The translations under genes and the position numbers were made by a program. The notes under the pieces are model-generated. The model did not search any database. It saw only the letters and a program-made list of their open reading frames with translations, and was not told the DNA's origin. From contig LSAX01000005.1 in assembly GCA_001557505.1 (NCBI GenBank), positions 1 to 64,000 of the forward strand: 64,000 bases of DNA. Direction: 5' to 3'. Positions 1 through 11,486 of the stretch are shown piece by piece; within the stretch, counting starts at the first letter, position 1; the number at the start of each line of letters is the position of its first letter. The stretch comes from Reticulascus tulasneorum (lineage: Eukaryota; Ascomycota; Sordariomycetes; Glomerellales; Reticulascaceae).

Positions 1-118
1 CCCTAACCCTAACCCTAACCCTAACCCTAACCCTAACCCTAACCCTAACCCTAACCCTAACCCTAACCCTAACCCTAAAATAACCCTAATTAACCCTAAA
101 CTAAACTAACCCTAACCC
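1..118. repeat. Telomere repeat array (CCCTAA)n
   Basis: The first 78 bases are an uninterrupted run of CCCTAA, the C-rich strand of the TTAGGG telomere used by most filamentous fungi. It then becomes degenerate (aaaataaccctaatt, aaactaaactaaccctaaccc) up to about base 118. The orientation places the chromosome end at base 1 and the centromere to the right. The degenerate units probably mark the junction with subtelomeric DNA. Confidence 0.98.
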
Positions 119-1345
119 TTATCTTCACGTATAAGAGATATCTACGATTTATCAAAAGTTTATCTTAATATTTCCATAGGTATGTTATATATATATATAC
201 TCTGTATACAGCTTTAGAAACTAAAAACGATTATTAATATTTATAATAAACGGTAAGCCTATCTTAGCTTTTTTTTTAACTTGATAATATTCTTCGTGTT
301 ATTAATAGATAAACTAGTATATTATCTTATATATTTAAAACTTATTTTATTAACGGCGTTCGTTTGGAATATATAAAAATATCTAGTTATAATCTCTCTG
401 ATTAGGTCTGATTAGTTCTTTTATAATATAGATCCGCTTTCAGGTATTATTAAAATTAACCTAGGCCAGGTCATTTCATAGTTATACTACTATAACTACT
501 AAACATTTTAACATATATAACCTAATATAATATATTAAAATGGTAATATCTTAGCTATCTAGATAGCTACGTAAACGTAGAAGGTGTTTTATCTCTGATT
601 AGGGATAAATAGATCTAATGGTGTAATTAAGGCTTTCGTAAGGTAAAGATTTATAAATTTATGATTTTATAAGATAACTTAACAATGTGAATTTGACGGT
701 ATCGCGAGGTATGCTTACGAGCGTGCCTCCGAACGTGTTAATAAAAGCTACGAAAATAACTAAATATAGAAAAGACTGATGATTAACACGTGCGTAAGTA
801 CGTGTTTAGGCCTGATCAGGCCAGCTATGATGGGTTCATGGTAAAACGTATTCACTTTGCCCTACCTGGTTTTAGTATTTACTATTTAACTCCTAAATAT
901 CAAATTTTTCACTCTTACCGGCCTTTCTTATATCATTATAAAGCCTTATATATTTATTTCTAACTTATTACCTAAGCACCTGTTTTCCTTCTATAATCTA
1001 GAGTCACCATCATAAGTTTTCTTAGCAATGGTCCCACCTGTTGTTAAACTTTATTAGGTTAAGAAGCAAGCTAACTATTTCATACGATCCAGCAGTTCTG
1101 ATATAACAAGATTGCAGAAATAGTAAGGTGATACTTCGTATGATCATTGAAGGTAATCATCGCTCTATTATAACGTGCCTTGGGGTCAATGGCAGGTCTG
1201 ACTATATCAAAGGAGTTAAATGAACCGCCAGGGGACAATGCCTAGCGGAAATACTAGCACAGCTCTATGACGAAGAACTCATATCGGGCGGGAGTCGTTC
1301 AACATTTTCTCAGCCATACGTGACTTTTTAATTCGCATCGAAGTC
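119..1345. other. AT-rich subtelomeric spacer
   Basis: No gene is visible. The stretch is mostly A and T with many stops in all frames, as in the RIP-degraded blocks further in. Positions about 885-1010 resemble, in reverse complement, positions about 14945-15065, so at least part of it is a dispersed subtelomeric repeat. Composition becomes more balanced after about 1150. Confidence 0.7.
885..1010 (+). repeat. Subtelomeric repeat copy 1 (inverted partner at 14.9 kb)
   Basis: Segments such as aaatatcaaatttttca, then a cttatatattta motif, then acctaagcacctgttttcc recur in the same order, with many C/T and G/A differences, on the opposite strand at about 14945-15065. The order and spacing are kept over more than 100 bases, which low complexity alone does not explain. 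The differences are mostly transitions, as expected of RIP. Confidence 0.65.
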
Positions 1346-1645
1346 ACACATGCGACCATATCACTTCATTGTTAGTCCGTACCAAGCCAGAACTAGGATG
1401 GCTGGCCGAATTAGGACCAAATGTGACTTTGCTAGACCAGGCACCAGTGCGGGACTCAGCAGGGGACTGCCCTGCCGCCAACCGCTTGGGCTCATCTTCC
1501 CTGGCTGCCTGCAGCTGTCTGGCTACTTCTCTGCTATAAGATGCTGCTTTTTCTCGCAGGAGACTGAAATCTCATTCTGGTCAGTTCCTGTCCATTAATC
1601 GAGCAATCTTCCTTCCAAAACCCACCGGGCTTCACTTCAGACACG

Positions 1646-3310
1646 ATGCCTCTGAACTTCGGACTGCTTCAAGGATGGGTCTGGAACATGCCCGGAACAA
1701 CGGTGCAAGCCAGGAACTTGATATTGAGTCGCAATTCATTAATTGATGGCACAGAGAACGACGTATGGACATACATCTCATACCTATACGTGTTGTGCGC
1801 CTTGAGTGGCGAGAAAGAAGCAGGAGACGGCTTACTGCAGGCTTTCTTTGAGGCGAGTCCAACCTCGTGGACAGACTCTCCTCGCATGATCCAGGAACTC
1901 GAGCTGATATGGCACTATTCGGGCTCGCGGCCAGCCAATCTGCCCTGGGAAGACCCGAAAGACCCCAATATGAAGGACAAGGCCCGAAGCTTAGTTGATG
2001 AAGCCATGAAGCCTGAGTTCGAAATTACCGATCCGGGGTTCTTCCGGCTGCATAAATGGACAGCGACAGAATAGATACAAAGCAGTGACCACAGCGACTA
2101 TCCAAGCAACCAGAACCACAAGCCGATCACTGCCGATTATAACCCCCATTCCTGGCGCGAGTCCGACGATGAGTGGACCTACGCGATTTGCGCTAGGCTG
2201 CTGTGCCAGGTGCCGGAAGGTGGGGTCGCGAGTCGAGAGGCAGTTGAGGAGGCGTTTGAGGCGGCCGACGCGTTGTTTACGAAGCTCCCCAAAAGCGTGG
2301 CACTGGATCATTCGAGTGAGCCGGGGCCGGTTTGGTACAAGCCGGCCTGGCGCAAGTTCCCACTCGAAATATACTTTCTCCTTGCGATGAATCTGGGAAA
2401 ACGAGAGGTGGCGAAAGGGGCGCTTAACCTGGCATATTCGACGGACGTGTGGTGTCTCATGAGCTTCTTGAGCCTGCCAGGGGTTTACGAGTTGATCTTT
2501 GATGACGCTGCTGAGCCGAATAACATCAACAAACCGCTGGATCCTGCCAAAACGGCCAGGGCCATCGACACGATCAAAGCAGCACTCCATGCTCGTAAGC
2601 GCCGGGATGAGCTGGGCGATCCTTTTGTTGACATGCCGTGGTCAGATTTGCTGCGCCGCTTTTCTGAGGCGGCGTTTTTGACCCAGACGGATGTGGAGGA
2701 TGAGGACGAAGTGAAAGAGCCTCCCGAAAGCCCGGCCTATTTTCTCCTGCCGCCTCTCTCGCCCGAGGAAATTGCAGCAGAGGAGGCCAGACTCGGCCCC
2801 ATCCCGCAGGACATCAAAGATATGTCTCTCGTGGCGCGCGGGTTCAGAGGCGGCTGGCACTTCGCCGGCGGGGGGTTCCCGGGTATACAGGACCTCTGGG
2901 TGGAGGATGTAGAGAGCCATATTCATTGCTTGAGTATCGACTCACCCGAGACCAAGGCCACGCGGACGATGCAGATGCCTGATGGGAGTATTCAGACAAT
3001 GACCTCCACTACTATAAGCATCGGCGTTGGGGTGACCGAAGAGAACAGGACCAACGCGGGTAACTGTTGGGTTGGCAGCGGAACAGTGGAGAACGACGAC
3101 TTTGTACACGTCGTCTGCCCGCCGGAAGCTTGGAAGAACATTAAGGGGGGGGAAGCGAAGGAAGGGGAATATCGTATTTTTTATTACTCTCATTGGACTG
3201 ATGGTCCTGAAAATGACGAGTCTCACTGCATAAGGGATTGGATTATAGAAATGACGAAGAGTATGGAAGATCAACTAGACATTGAGCGGCTAGAGCGGGA
3301 GGATTGCTAA
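1646..3310 (+). pseudogene. Hypothetical protein, 555-codon frame with one in-frame TAG
   Basis: This is the first gene-like frame from the telomere. From the ATG at 1646 the same frame stays open to the TAA ending at 3310, except for one TAG at 2072-2074 (codon 143). The text after the stop keeps a protein-like composition (Trp, His, Asp and Pro rich) up to the 366 residues from 2210 onward, so the two parts belong to one gene. I found no frame-keeping GT..AG intron that removes the TAG. The sequence is soluble and acidic, with no signal peptide or membrane segment and a Trp/His-rich C-terminal half. I do not recognise the family. It is either a young pseudogene (CAG to TAG is a RIP-type change), a site of stop readthrough, or a sequencing error. 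A shorter product could also start inside the second part. Confidence 0.6.
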
Positions 3311-4274
3311 GCAACGAGAAAACAGTAACATGGCAATAATCTTCTATATCTTGCATATGAGTAAGCTACCTTGTCAAAAAGGGGGTTGTAAACATTAACA
3401 CCAGATATTTGCTAGTTGCTATTAACCCTATCTATCGTTAGTCACATTAAGTAACCCCGTCCTTATGAGAGAAGGTTGACTCGAGTTTTTTTATGTCTGC
3501 GATATGCCTGCTGGGCGCCCAGCATCGCCGTGGCCAAGACGGATTATACAATGATATTGTATAACGGCAATATTGACTACACTGGAATGGTTCATATCTT
3601 ACTTGGAGAGAACTTTAAAGAGCATTCGCTGGTGCGGAGACGAGGTGCACAAAACCATATCCAGCTCATCTCCAGTCAATCGCCTTGAATCTGTCCCAAT
3701 CCAATGGCCAGTTTTTATCAAACGTTACTCCCTGACAAGAAGCTAGAATGAATAGGGAACCTTCGACGCAGAATTAACTGTGGTCGCTTCTTTGTTTGTG
3801 ACTTCATGATGCTCATGTGTTGAGTAGGTGGCTAGCCACTTTTTGGATGGTTGTAGCCTGCGTTCCCCGCATACTCCCGCCCTACATTCTGGCAAATCAC
3901 AAGAGGCCATCGACTGGCAAATGCACTTAATCCTTCCGTACCCTAGGAACCAATAACGTGGTGTTACAGCGATGGGCAGTGCCCTGCCAACTGCTGCGCC
4001 ACAATATACCGGCCAATATCGTCACTTGGCATGCGTGGAGTGGTTGGTACAGGGCTGCAGCAGAAAACACACATAATTACTCCGGCACTCCACGATCCGA
4101 TGCCCCCGGTACGATCTGCTTGATCGCGGCGCAACTTGAACATAATATGAGGAGACATTCTCCGTGCGGACAGACCCCATTATAAATCTTCATCCTCAGC
4201 TCAGATTAGAGTTCCAGCTATTGAGAAAACACTATAGCAAATCTATCCTTGGACTCGTCAATAGATTTTCGAAA
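3311..4274. other. Intergenic, no gene seen
   Basis: Only short, compositionally random frames occur here. The start of the next gene was placed at 4275. An in-frame ATG at 4164 would add 37 residues that look like 5' leader sequence. Confidence 0.6.
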
Positions 4275-5214
4275 ATGCCTGCCGCCACTTCGGTCTCCCA
4301 GTTTATCATCAGCAATCTTGGCCCTCTGACTACCACCTATACCGCGCCGGCGTCATGTGTTGGCGACTTGAACGGCATCCTCCTTGGCCGCTCTACGTCT
4401 CCATCCATTGCACAATGGAACACTGATTGCAAGAAGCCCACGCCGTCTGTAGATTGCATTCCTTCGGCCAGTCAGATCAACAGCTACTTCAGCGTGATGG
4501 GTGACTCGCCTCTGGCCACCTACTTCATCGGGTACCATTCGCCCGGCGTCATCTGTCCGAGTGCCTGGACCACGGCCGGCGAAGCCACGAAGGACGCCGC
4601 TGGTGCGGTCTCATCTAACGGCGCATTCAACGCAACGGTCACCTTCCTTCCTTCTTTCCCGGCTTATAACCCGCCTCCAAATGTCTTCATTGCCGCTCTC
4701 GATCCCGGCGAGAAGGCGATCCTATGCTGCCCCAGGTATGCAGCTCCCTGGTCCACCTCGATGTGTGAAGTCCTAGTTGCTAACTGAGATAAGCGCCTAT
4801 ATCGCCGCGCAGGATGGTGAGTGCTATTCTGTCGTCCCGGACTTCAAGGTGACCTTCGGCTGCGCCCGAAAAGTAGCCACCAATGTCTACTCCCAAGTTA
4901 CGGCAACATTCAGTATAGGCGGCAGCCTAGTCACGGCTGATATCCTTACAATTACGAATACCGCAAAACTAACGTCCACGGAGTTTGTAACTCTCGAACC
5001 GAGCGAGCTTTCAACCTACGTCGGCGTGAAGGTTTTACCAATGGTTACTTTGGTACAGCGCGCAGGGGACACGACATCGCCGAGCCCGTCGACATCCACC
5101 GGTTCCGGGAGTTCGTCCAAGCCTGGCCAAGGCGGCTGGAAGGGTGTCGTAGCAGTCATGGCTGCCTGGGCTGTTAGTGCTCTTTTTGGTGCCACTCTCA
5201 TGGTACCGCTGTGA
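4275..5214 (+). CDS. Surface-type protein, cysteine-containing ectodomain with C-terminal membrane anchor
   Basis: Two exons, 4275-4735 and 4794-5214, separated by a 58-bp intron (donor gtatgc, branch CTAAC, acceptor ataag), give 293 residues. The N-terminus carries an NLGPLTTTYTAPASC-type block that I associate with a family of fungal cell-surface hypothetical proteins. There follow several Cys pairs (VDC, VIC, ILCC, GEC, FGC), then a Ser/Thr/Pro/Gly-rich stalk (about residues 245-265), then a short hydrophobic C-terminal segment (about 270-290, VVAVMAAWAVSALFGATLMV). No classical signal peptide is seen at this start. An upstream ATG at 4164 also lacks one, so targeting may use the C-terminal anchor. 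Function is unknown. Confidence 0.75.
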
Positions 5215-5964
5215 ATAGCATGAACTCTAACGATGTGCTCTCGGGAATGCTCCGAGACCGTGTCTCAGTCATGATCCTGATTTGGCCGTTGCGAGTCTGA
5301 ATTATATCTGCTGGGCGTATAACCCTACCTAGTCATCTGGTACATACCTAGCCGCTGATGTATATTAATCTAAATATCATGTTGAATTCGTTTTGAATCA
5401 CTAAGCAGAGAGTTCTACCCTTTGAGCAGGCTACTTGTCAATATTCTTATGAAGATTTCCACTCTATCGCATTCGGTTATCCGGTACAACATCCACACAC
5501 ATCCTCGCAATATCATAGCCGATCTTGTTTTCCGTAGGCCCTCCCTATTGTAACGTGGTGCCCTGCCATCGAGCTTCATAAGCTCCAACAGCTGAAGCCG
5601 GGTATGCCCAGGATTCCGTCCGCATCACTGTGCATTTTAATCGCCTCGTCAGACACCTGATATTTTTCTTGCATATCGGAGACTGCAAGGCCTTCGGGAT
5701 TCATGCAGAGGTTGCTCCCGTACTGGAAGCCCGAGGAGCGGAGAGACATTGTTTATCTGTATCGGACGGACTCCATCATTCAGCACTGAAGAAAGCACTA
5801 CTTCGTACCAGGAGAAGGCGGATGAGAATCTGGATGACAAGGCTTGCTTAAGAGCATTCGACACTGTGGGCATGGTTATTCTGATTCTGATTTGCCAGTC
5901 TACTATTACTAAGTCTATACTCTAAAATCTAGCTAACTAAAAACATAAGCGCGGTGGGGCGGGC
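5215..5964. other. Intergenic, no gene seen
   Basis: No frame with convincing protein composition. The stretch leads into the minisatellite. Confidence 0.55.
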
Positions 5965-7235
5965 TTCTCGGAGAAACTGACAGAGTTGGCTGATGGATGG
6001 TTGATATGACGGGCTGACTGTAAGAGCTGGTTGATGGATGGTCGATATGACGAGCTGACGAGCTGGCAAGCTGATTGCAAGAGTTGGCCGACGGGACGGT
6101 TGCTTGCTAGGATGGTCGATATGACGACCTGACTGCAACAGTTGGCCGATGGATGGTCGATGTGACGAGCTGATCGTAAGAGCTGGCCGTTGGATGGTTG
6201 CTTGCTAGGATCATTGGTATGACGAGCTGACTGGAAGAGTTGATATGACAAGCTGTCTGCAAGAGTTGGCCGATAGGACGGTTGCTTGCTAGGATGGTTG
6301 ATATGACGGGCTGGTTGCAAGAGTTGGCCGATTGATGGCTGGTTGACTTGCTAGGATGGTTGACATGACGAGCTGACTGTAAGAGCTGTTTGATGGATGG
6401 TCGATATGACGAGCAGACGAGCTGACAAGCCGATTGTAAGAGTTAGCCGATGGGATGGTTGCTTGGCTTGCAGGATGTTCGATAGGACAAGCTGAATGCG
6501 GGAGGTTGTCAATGGGACGGTTGCTTGACTTTCTGGATGGTCGTTGTCACGAGCTGGCCACAAGAGTCGGCTGATGCATGGTCGATATGACCAGCTGACT
6601 GTAAGAGTTGGCCGATGGATGGTTGCTTGACTTGCGGATGGTTGATATGATGAGTTGACTGCAAGAGTTGGCCGATAGATGGCTACTTGATTTGCTAAGG
6701 TGGTGATTATGACGAGCTGACTGTAAGAGCTGGTCGATGGATGGTCGATTGATGATCGATGTGACGAGCTGACTGCTAGAGTTGATCAATGGATGGTCGA
6801 TATGACGAGCTGATTGTAAGAGCTGGCCGATAGGATGGCTGCTTGACCTGCCAGGGTGGTTGACGTGACAAGCTGGCTGACTGCAAGAGTTGATATGACA
6901 AGCTGACTGTAAGAGCTGGTCGATGAATGGTCGATTGATGATCGATGTGACGAGCTGACTGCTAGAGTTGATCAATGGATGGTCGATATGACGAGCTGAT
7001 TGTAAGAGCTGGCCGATGGGATGGCTGCTTGACCTGCCAGGATGGTTGATATGACAAGCTGATTGCGAGAGTTGGTCAATCGGACGAGCTGACTGTAAGA
7101 GCTGGCCGATGGGATGGCTGCTTGATCTGCCAGGATGGTTGACATGACAAGCTGACTGCGAGAGTTGGTCAATCGGACGGTTGCTTGACTTGCTAGATGG
7201 TCGGTGTGACGAGCTGACTATAAGAGCTGGTCGGA
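5965..7235. repeat. Degenerate minisatellite, about 1.3 kb
   Basis: The whole stretch is built from a few recombined motifs: gatatgacgagctgactg, taagagctggccgatgg and gatggttgcttgacttgc. They recur dozens of times with small changes and variable order. Higher-order units can be seen, for example the segment at about 6725-6850 repeats almost exactly at about 6915-7035. The motifs are G-rich on the plus strand and leave long open frames on the minus strand, giving repetitive peptides (LVISTIH-like). These are by-products of repeat structure, not credible genes. No other copy lies in the window. Confidence 0.9.
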
Positions 7236-7546
7236 CAGCTATGTGGTCTTGAATTGCGCTGAAAGAATGTACCGTACTGAGATGCCACTCCGTTGTCTAT
7301 GTCTGTTAGCAAACACTCCGACCAACTTGAAGAGGAGATCCCCTTACATTGCTATTGTAGCTATGCATGATTTCCCCTGCTTAGCTCATCGGCGACCAGC
7401 TCGATGAGGAACACCCATCCACGACGGTGACGTGAGGGGGACGGATGGGATAAGAATAGTTGAGCATTAGGGGGTAACATGAAGGTGATAACAAATTGCC
7501 AAAAAAAAAAAAGAGAACACACACAGACCAACAAGGAGGAGATAAC

Positions 7547-7921
7547 TTATGCTTGGGACTCATGTCCCCCCCAGTTGCTCCATCTCGTCGCCCGGCCTTC
7601 GGCCCACTCAGCCAAGACTTTGGCCTCCCTGGCCACGGCCCGAAGCACCGCGGCCACCCCCCGACCCAACCGGCGGCGTAACTGGTCATTCCACACCCAC
7701 GACCACCCATCCCACCACCCCCACCACCACCCCTCCTCCCACCACCCGCTCCGGCCAAGCCAAAGCCAAACCACGAACACCAACGCCGACCACCACCCTT
7801 GCACCGCGGCCACCAGCCGCCCCCCTCCGGCCAATTGCCACACCCGTTTCACCACGACCCAAGCGAGAAGCCCCACCCATAAGGCAATCGGGAGCCCCCA
7901 TTCGTAAGCGAGCGCCGCCAA
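7547..7921 (-). CDS. Possible small Trp-rich membrane protein
   Basis: The minus strand carries 124 codons from ATG to stop. The N-terminal 25 residues are hydrophobic and end in Lys-Arg, like a signal anchor. A second hydrophobic segment, then a Trp/Gly-rich middle, and an Arg/Ala amphipathic C-terminus follow. The surrounding DNA is strongly strand-biased (plus strand almost all C and A with few G from about 7560 to 7900). That alone creates Trp, Val and Gly codons on the minus strand, so the frame could be a composition artefact. The plus strand is open as well. I do not recognise a family, and confidence is low. Confidence 0.28.
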   Translation of the reverse strand: MAALAYEWGLPIALWVGLLAWVVVKRVWQLAGGGRLVAAVQGWWSALVFVVWLWLGRSGWWEEGWWWGWWDGWSWVWNDQLRRRLGRGVAAVLRAVAREAKVLAEWAEGRATRWSNWGGHESQA

Positions 7922-7982
7922 GACGCTTTGTGTGATTGGTACGTCTGTTCAAGAGTCCATTAGCCATTGTCCTTTCTGCCAA

Positions 7983-8769
7983 TAGCGGAGTGAGTTTGCA
8001 AAGAGGAGAGAATCAGTGTGTCAGGTGAACCGGGATCATGTGAGAAGAGAACTAGGGAACATCTGTCAAGTTCAAGAAGCCTTGCGGGAATGGGCCAGAG
8101 ATAAAAGAAGAGGACTGTTCCGTGGGCTGCTGAATACTATCAAGCAGGCCAGCTAGTGTTTGGGAGGGCGAGTGAGCATTGATGAGGAGGGTGGAAAGTC
8201 TGTTGTATGGACAAAGGTGCCCTGGAAGGTCTTGGATGTCTAGAGAGACAGCAACACACGATGTATGGAGAGACTGGATGCTGCGAAGACTGGAGAGAGA
8301 AATGGGATACGTACGCCAAGGCATTTGGTTGTTTGATTAAAGAGAAGAGGAGAAAAGTTTCCAGACGGTGTGCCGTCGCTGATTTGGATACCATCCGACA
8401 TTATGACGGTCTTGGAAAGAACCAACCCTCCATGCCCCCCATTGCCCGCGACAGGTACATAGGACCTCATCCAAACGTTAAACTCACCCAGGCAAGAAGC
8501 ATACGAGCAGTTTTTGCAGGCAAGATACGCAGAAGGGAAGCAACGGTAAGGAGGTCTGCCGGCAATGTCCTTCTTGACTGGCCGCGGCGCACAAGAGTTG
8601 AATGGCCAAGAGCGGGCCAATGACACGGCACCCGTCTAAAATTGACGACGATCAGCAAATCCTCAAATCGATAGATTGCTGGACAAGAAGCAAAAACTCT
8701 ACCAATAATAAAAGTTATATCACAGCTTCCTGTCCAGTAGATTCGTGTCGGTAAGCGTAGTCCTCCTTC
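7983..8769. other. Intergenic, no gene seen
   Basis: Overlapping frames of 60-140 codons exist on both strands (for example plus 8207-8623 and minus 8240-8626), but neither has a recognisable domain or a clear advantage over the other. Confidence 0.5.
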
Positions 8770-9879
8770 TTAGATGCTGTGTCTTCTCATGACCTTGATG
8801 AGCCCAACGGGGGCCCGGGGAGAGTACGGGGGCGGATTAATTGCAATCGCATTCGTTCGACTCTGCTGGACAGTCGACAACTCCCAACGGCTATAATCCG
8901 TCATGGCGGCGACAGGCAGATTGTACTGGGCCGCAATGGTCTTGGCGGTGTGAATCATCGCTTTCCTCCTCTCGCCGCCCTTGACAAAACGTGGAATAAG
9001 GAAATGGATATCGACGGAGAGCTTCCGCATCAAGCGATCCGGTCCTCTGGTATCAATTTCACTTATTAATTCCTGCATAATGCCAGTATAACCTGTCCAC
9101 CCTTTTTCGTGGTCTTCGTCACCAAGCTGTCGGTGGTGTGTGTGATAGTGGTAGAGCATAATCGCAACATCGGAGACATCCATTTCCAAGAATGAATGAG
9201 AAGACGCCAGCAGATGTAGAAAGCATGCAATGGATCTCAAGACGCGTTTTTCGGGGATACGAGCATGTCTGCAGCAATGTACAATATCGGCCAAGTGCTT
9301 ACAGAAGGGACCAATCCCGGGCGATACTTGTCGCCGATATCTAGTGGTTGAGAACCACAACGTCCCAGACAGCGGATATACCCCAATGGAATAGTCCACT
9401 AAGAGCATTTGCTCCAGAAGATCCGATACCCCAAGAAACATTTTGTAAGCGCCATAAGAAGGACAGACAAAGTCAAATGATATGCTGGCTGCTTCTGGTT
9501 TTGGGATACCGCTACATTCTTGGTCATACAGGATTGACGCCACGGCCTGGAATGCTGGTCTCTCCATCTCCCGTTCGAAGGTCCATGCGCAGAAATGGCT
9601 CACAGATTCCCCTTCATGGTGAATACCTGTTCGGATATGCTGGAGAGCTCTTGTCCACGCAGGGCTGGTTGGAACCTGGAGGTAGGCCGCGCACTCTGGC
9701 CTCTCGGGCCGCAAAACACAAGTAGTCCATCGTCTAGGCAACCCGGAGAGGCAGAAATTCGAGAGCAGTTCAATGTCGGTGTTGTCATCACTGCTTACCG
9801 TCTGGTCTTTCTCAGAGGTGGAAGAGATCATCGTGAAGAGGGCCGAGGTAATGGGGTAATAGGTCCGTGATATTTGCAA
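8770..9879 (-). CDS. Hypothetical protein, 369 residues
   Basis: A single long frame with balanced composition. The ATG at 9879 is taken as the start, but the second Met (residue 17, before an SSTSEKDQ stretch) could be the real one. There is no signal peptide or clear membrane helix. The middle is rich in His, Cys and Tyr, and the C-terminus has an NPPPYSP element that fits a PPxY ligand for WW domains, as found in ubiquitin-ligase adaptors. I do not recognise the family. Gene density around it is low, with 1.6 kb of non-coding DNA upstream. Confidence 0.65.
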   Translation of the reverse strand: MQISRTYYPITSALFTMISSTSEKDQTVSSDDNTDIELLSNFCLSGLPRRWTTCVLRPERPECAAYLQVPTSPAWTRALQHIRTGIHHEGESVSHFCAWTFEREMERPAFQAVASILYDQECSGIPKPEAASISFDFVCPSYGAYKMFLGVSDLLEQMLLVDYSIGVYPLSGTLWFSTTRYRRQVSPGIGPFCKHLADIVHCCRHARIPEKRVLRSIACFLHLLASSHSFLEMDVSDVAIMLYHYHTHHRQLGDEDHEKGWTGYTGIMQELISEIDTRGPDRLMRKLSVDIHFLIPRFVKGGERRKAMIHTAKTIAAQYNLPVAAMTDYSRWELSTVQQSRTNAIAINPPPYSPRAPVGLIKVMRRHSI

Positions 9880-11486
9880 CTGCGCGTAGGTGGAGACGTT
9901 TGTCTTGACTAGCCCGACATGGAACAGAACACCGAACCTTTCAAGTTAAGAACTGGCAGAAAAGGATCGAAAAGTTGGATCCTGCCGAGTAAAGTGTAGT
10001 CAGTCGGAAGACTTTTCATTCTCATCCGTCGTGTCTGAGGTAAAATAATTATCGTAGAAAGATGGAGAGAGCTGGGAGTTGGGACGATGAATGGGGCGGT
10101 ATAGATTTATATAGTAATCAGTTCTGGGCAATTTCGGTTTTAACTTTCGGTTAGACCTCCGCACATATTTAGTTTGAAGAGACTCGAATAACTTGCTATG
10201 GACCCATGAAGCGGTTACTCATGGGTCGGATCCATCTAAACATCACGGTGGTCTCGGCACCACCGAAAGAGTGGATTCAAGTTGGAATTTTAATAGTGAG
10301 CTTCAAATACGTCTTCACGAGGCGTGATGGAACTGCCTGGTTGGTCTTCCCACGAAGTACCTTGCGTAATCTGCCTACGAGGCTGCAAACCAAGAGAATG
10401 GCGAGTTTCTTGAGCTAGCAACTATCGTGTCTGCCTATCCCCATATTGATATTACTGGCTCGGATATGACTCTGACTACCTGGTACCTGTGCTGCTTTAA
10501 ATGAGACGAAGAATTGATTATGGTCACTCTCAAGTTCTTGCGTTTAATAGACCTTCAACTCGGTATCCGTGCCATCTACATAGCACACAGCAGCTCCTGG
10601 CACTACTCACTATATCGGTGTAGATGTGTGGCTGTCGGTCCTGCGTGTTTTAAATACACACACTTCGGATAGGGTGGTAGTGATGTTAATCTGTATTACT
10701 TACATAACTAGTACTATCATGATCATGATATAAGGAGCATCACAAATGGCAAATGGTGTTTTAACAGCAAGGTTTTTATGAACCTGGGGACATTGAATGT
10801 TGGATTCACGATAAGGTTTATAAGAACCCGGGAAAATTGAATGCTGATTCACGATAAGGTTTGCTAGAAGTCGGGGAATTAAGCAGCTAATTTCGAATCT
10901 ATGTGATCTTGGTATTAAAAATCTTACTGGATTGTTCTTGGCCTTTAAGTCTAAGCACGGCACCTTTACTGTTGTGGCTCAACGTCGTGTATGGCAAGAG
11001 TAGCTTCGATTCCTCATGGTATGGTCAGGGCATTGCAAACGGATATTAGACCGGGAAGGTCCCTGATTAAGGAATACCACATTCTAAGACGCGAGGCACT
11101 GACGGGCGGCGACAGTGATGACATTGATTCCACAAATCTAGTCCGCTGGGATACGTGCTCGCTTTTCCGTCGACATTGGTTATTCTGTAGCTTTTAACAT
11201 ACTAAAGATGGCACAGTTGTAAGGTCGATGCCACGAATGCCCCAAATGGGAACTTGACGTAGTAGAAGATAAACCCATTTAATCTCTTCGATTCTCACTA
11301 TCTCTCTATGTAGCGTCTACATTGACTACGGAAACCCATAGCACAGATCGGTTCGCAAGTCCATAATCTCGGACAAATCGCCATAACGACATTTGACAGG
11401 CCTTATCACAGGAACCCCTAGGGAATACCGGTTGTGCAATGATCTGGCTCCAGCACAAGCATGCCATGATTGCCGCGCGTGGCCCG
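9880..11486. other. Intergenic 1.6 kb
   Basis: No credible gene. The stretch holds a short tandem repeat at 10769-10890, listed separately, and several short unlinked frames. Confidence 0.55.
10769..10890. repeat. Short tandem repeat, about 44 bp unit, 2.7 copies
   Basis: Units beginning aaggttt start at 10769, 10813 and 10856. Each is followed by a gaacc-gggga-like core, a ttgaatg element and gattcacgat. The third unit is diverged and incomplete. Confidence 0.7.

Noticed and set aside
5929..7172. Several minus-strand frames of 66-142 codons with repeated LVISTIH-like peptides
   Set aside because: They arise from the minisatellite; the repeat unit happens to lack stops on that strand. No leader, domain or splice logic.
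8207..8626. Overlapping plus and minus frames of 128-138 codons
   Set aside because: Fully antisense to each other, no family features on either strand, no reason to prefer one.
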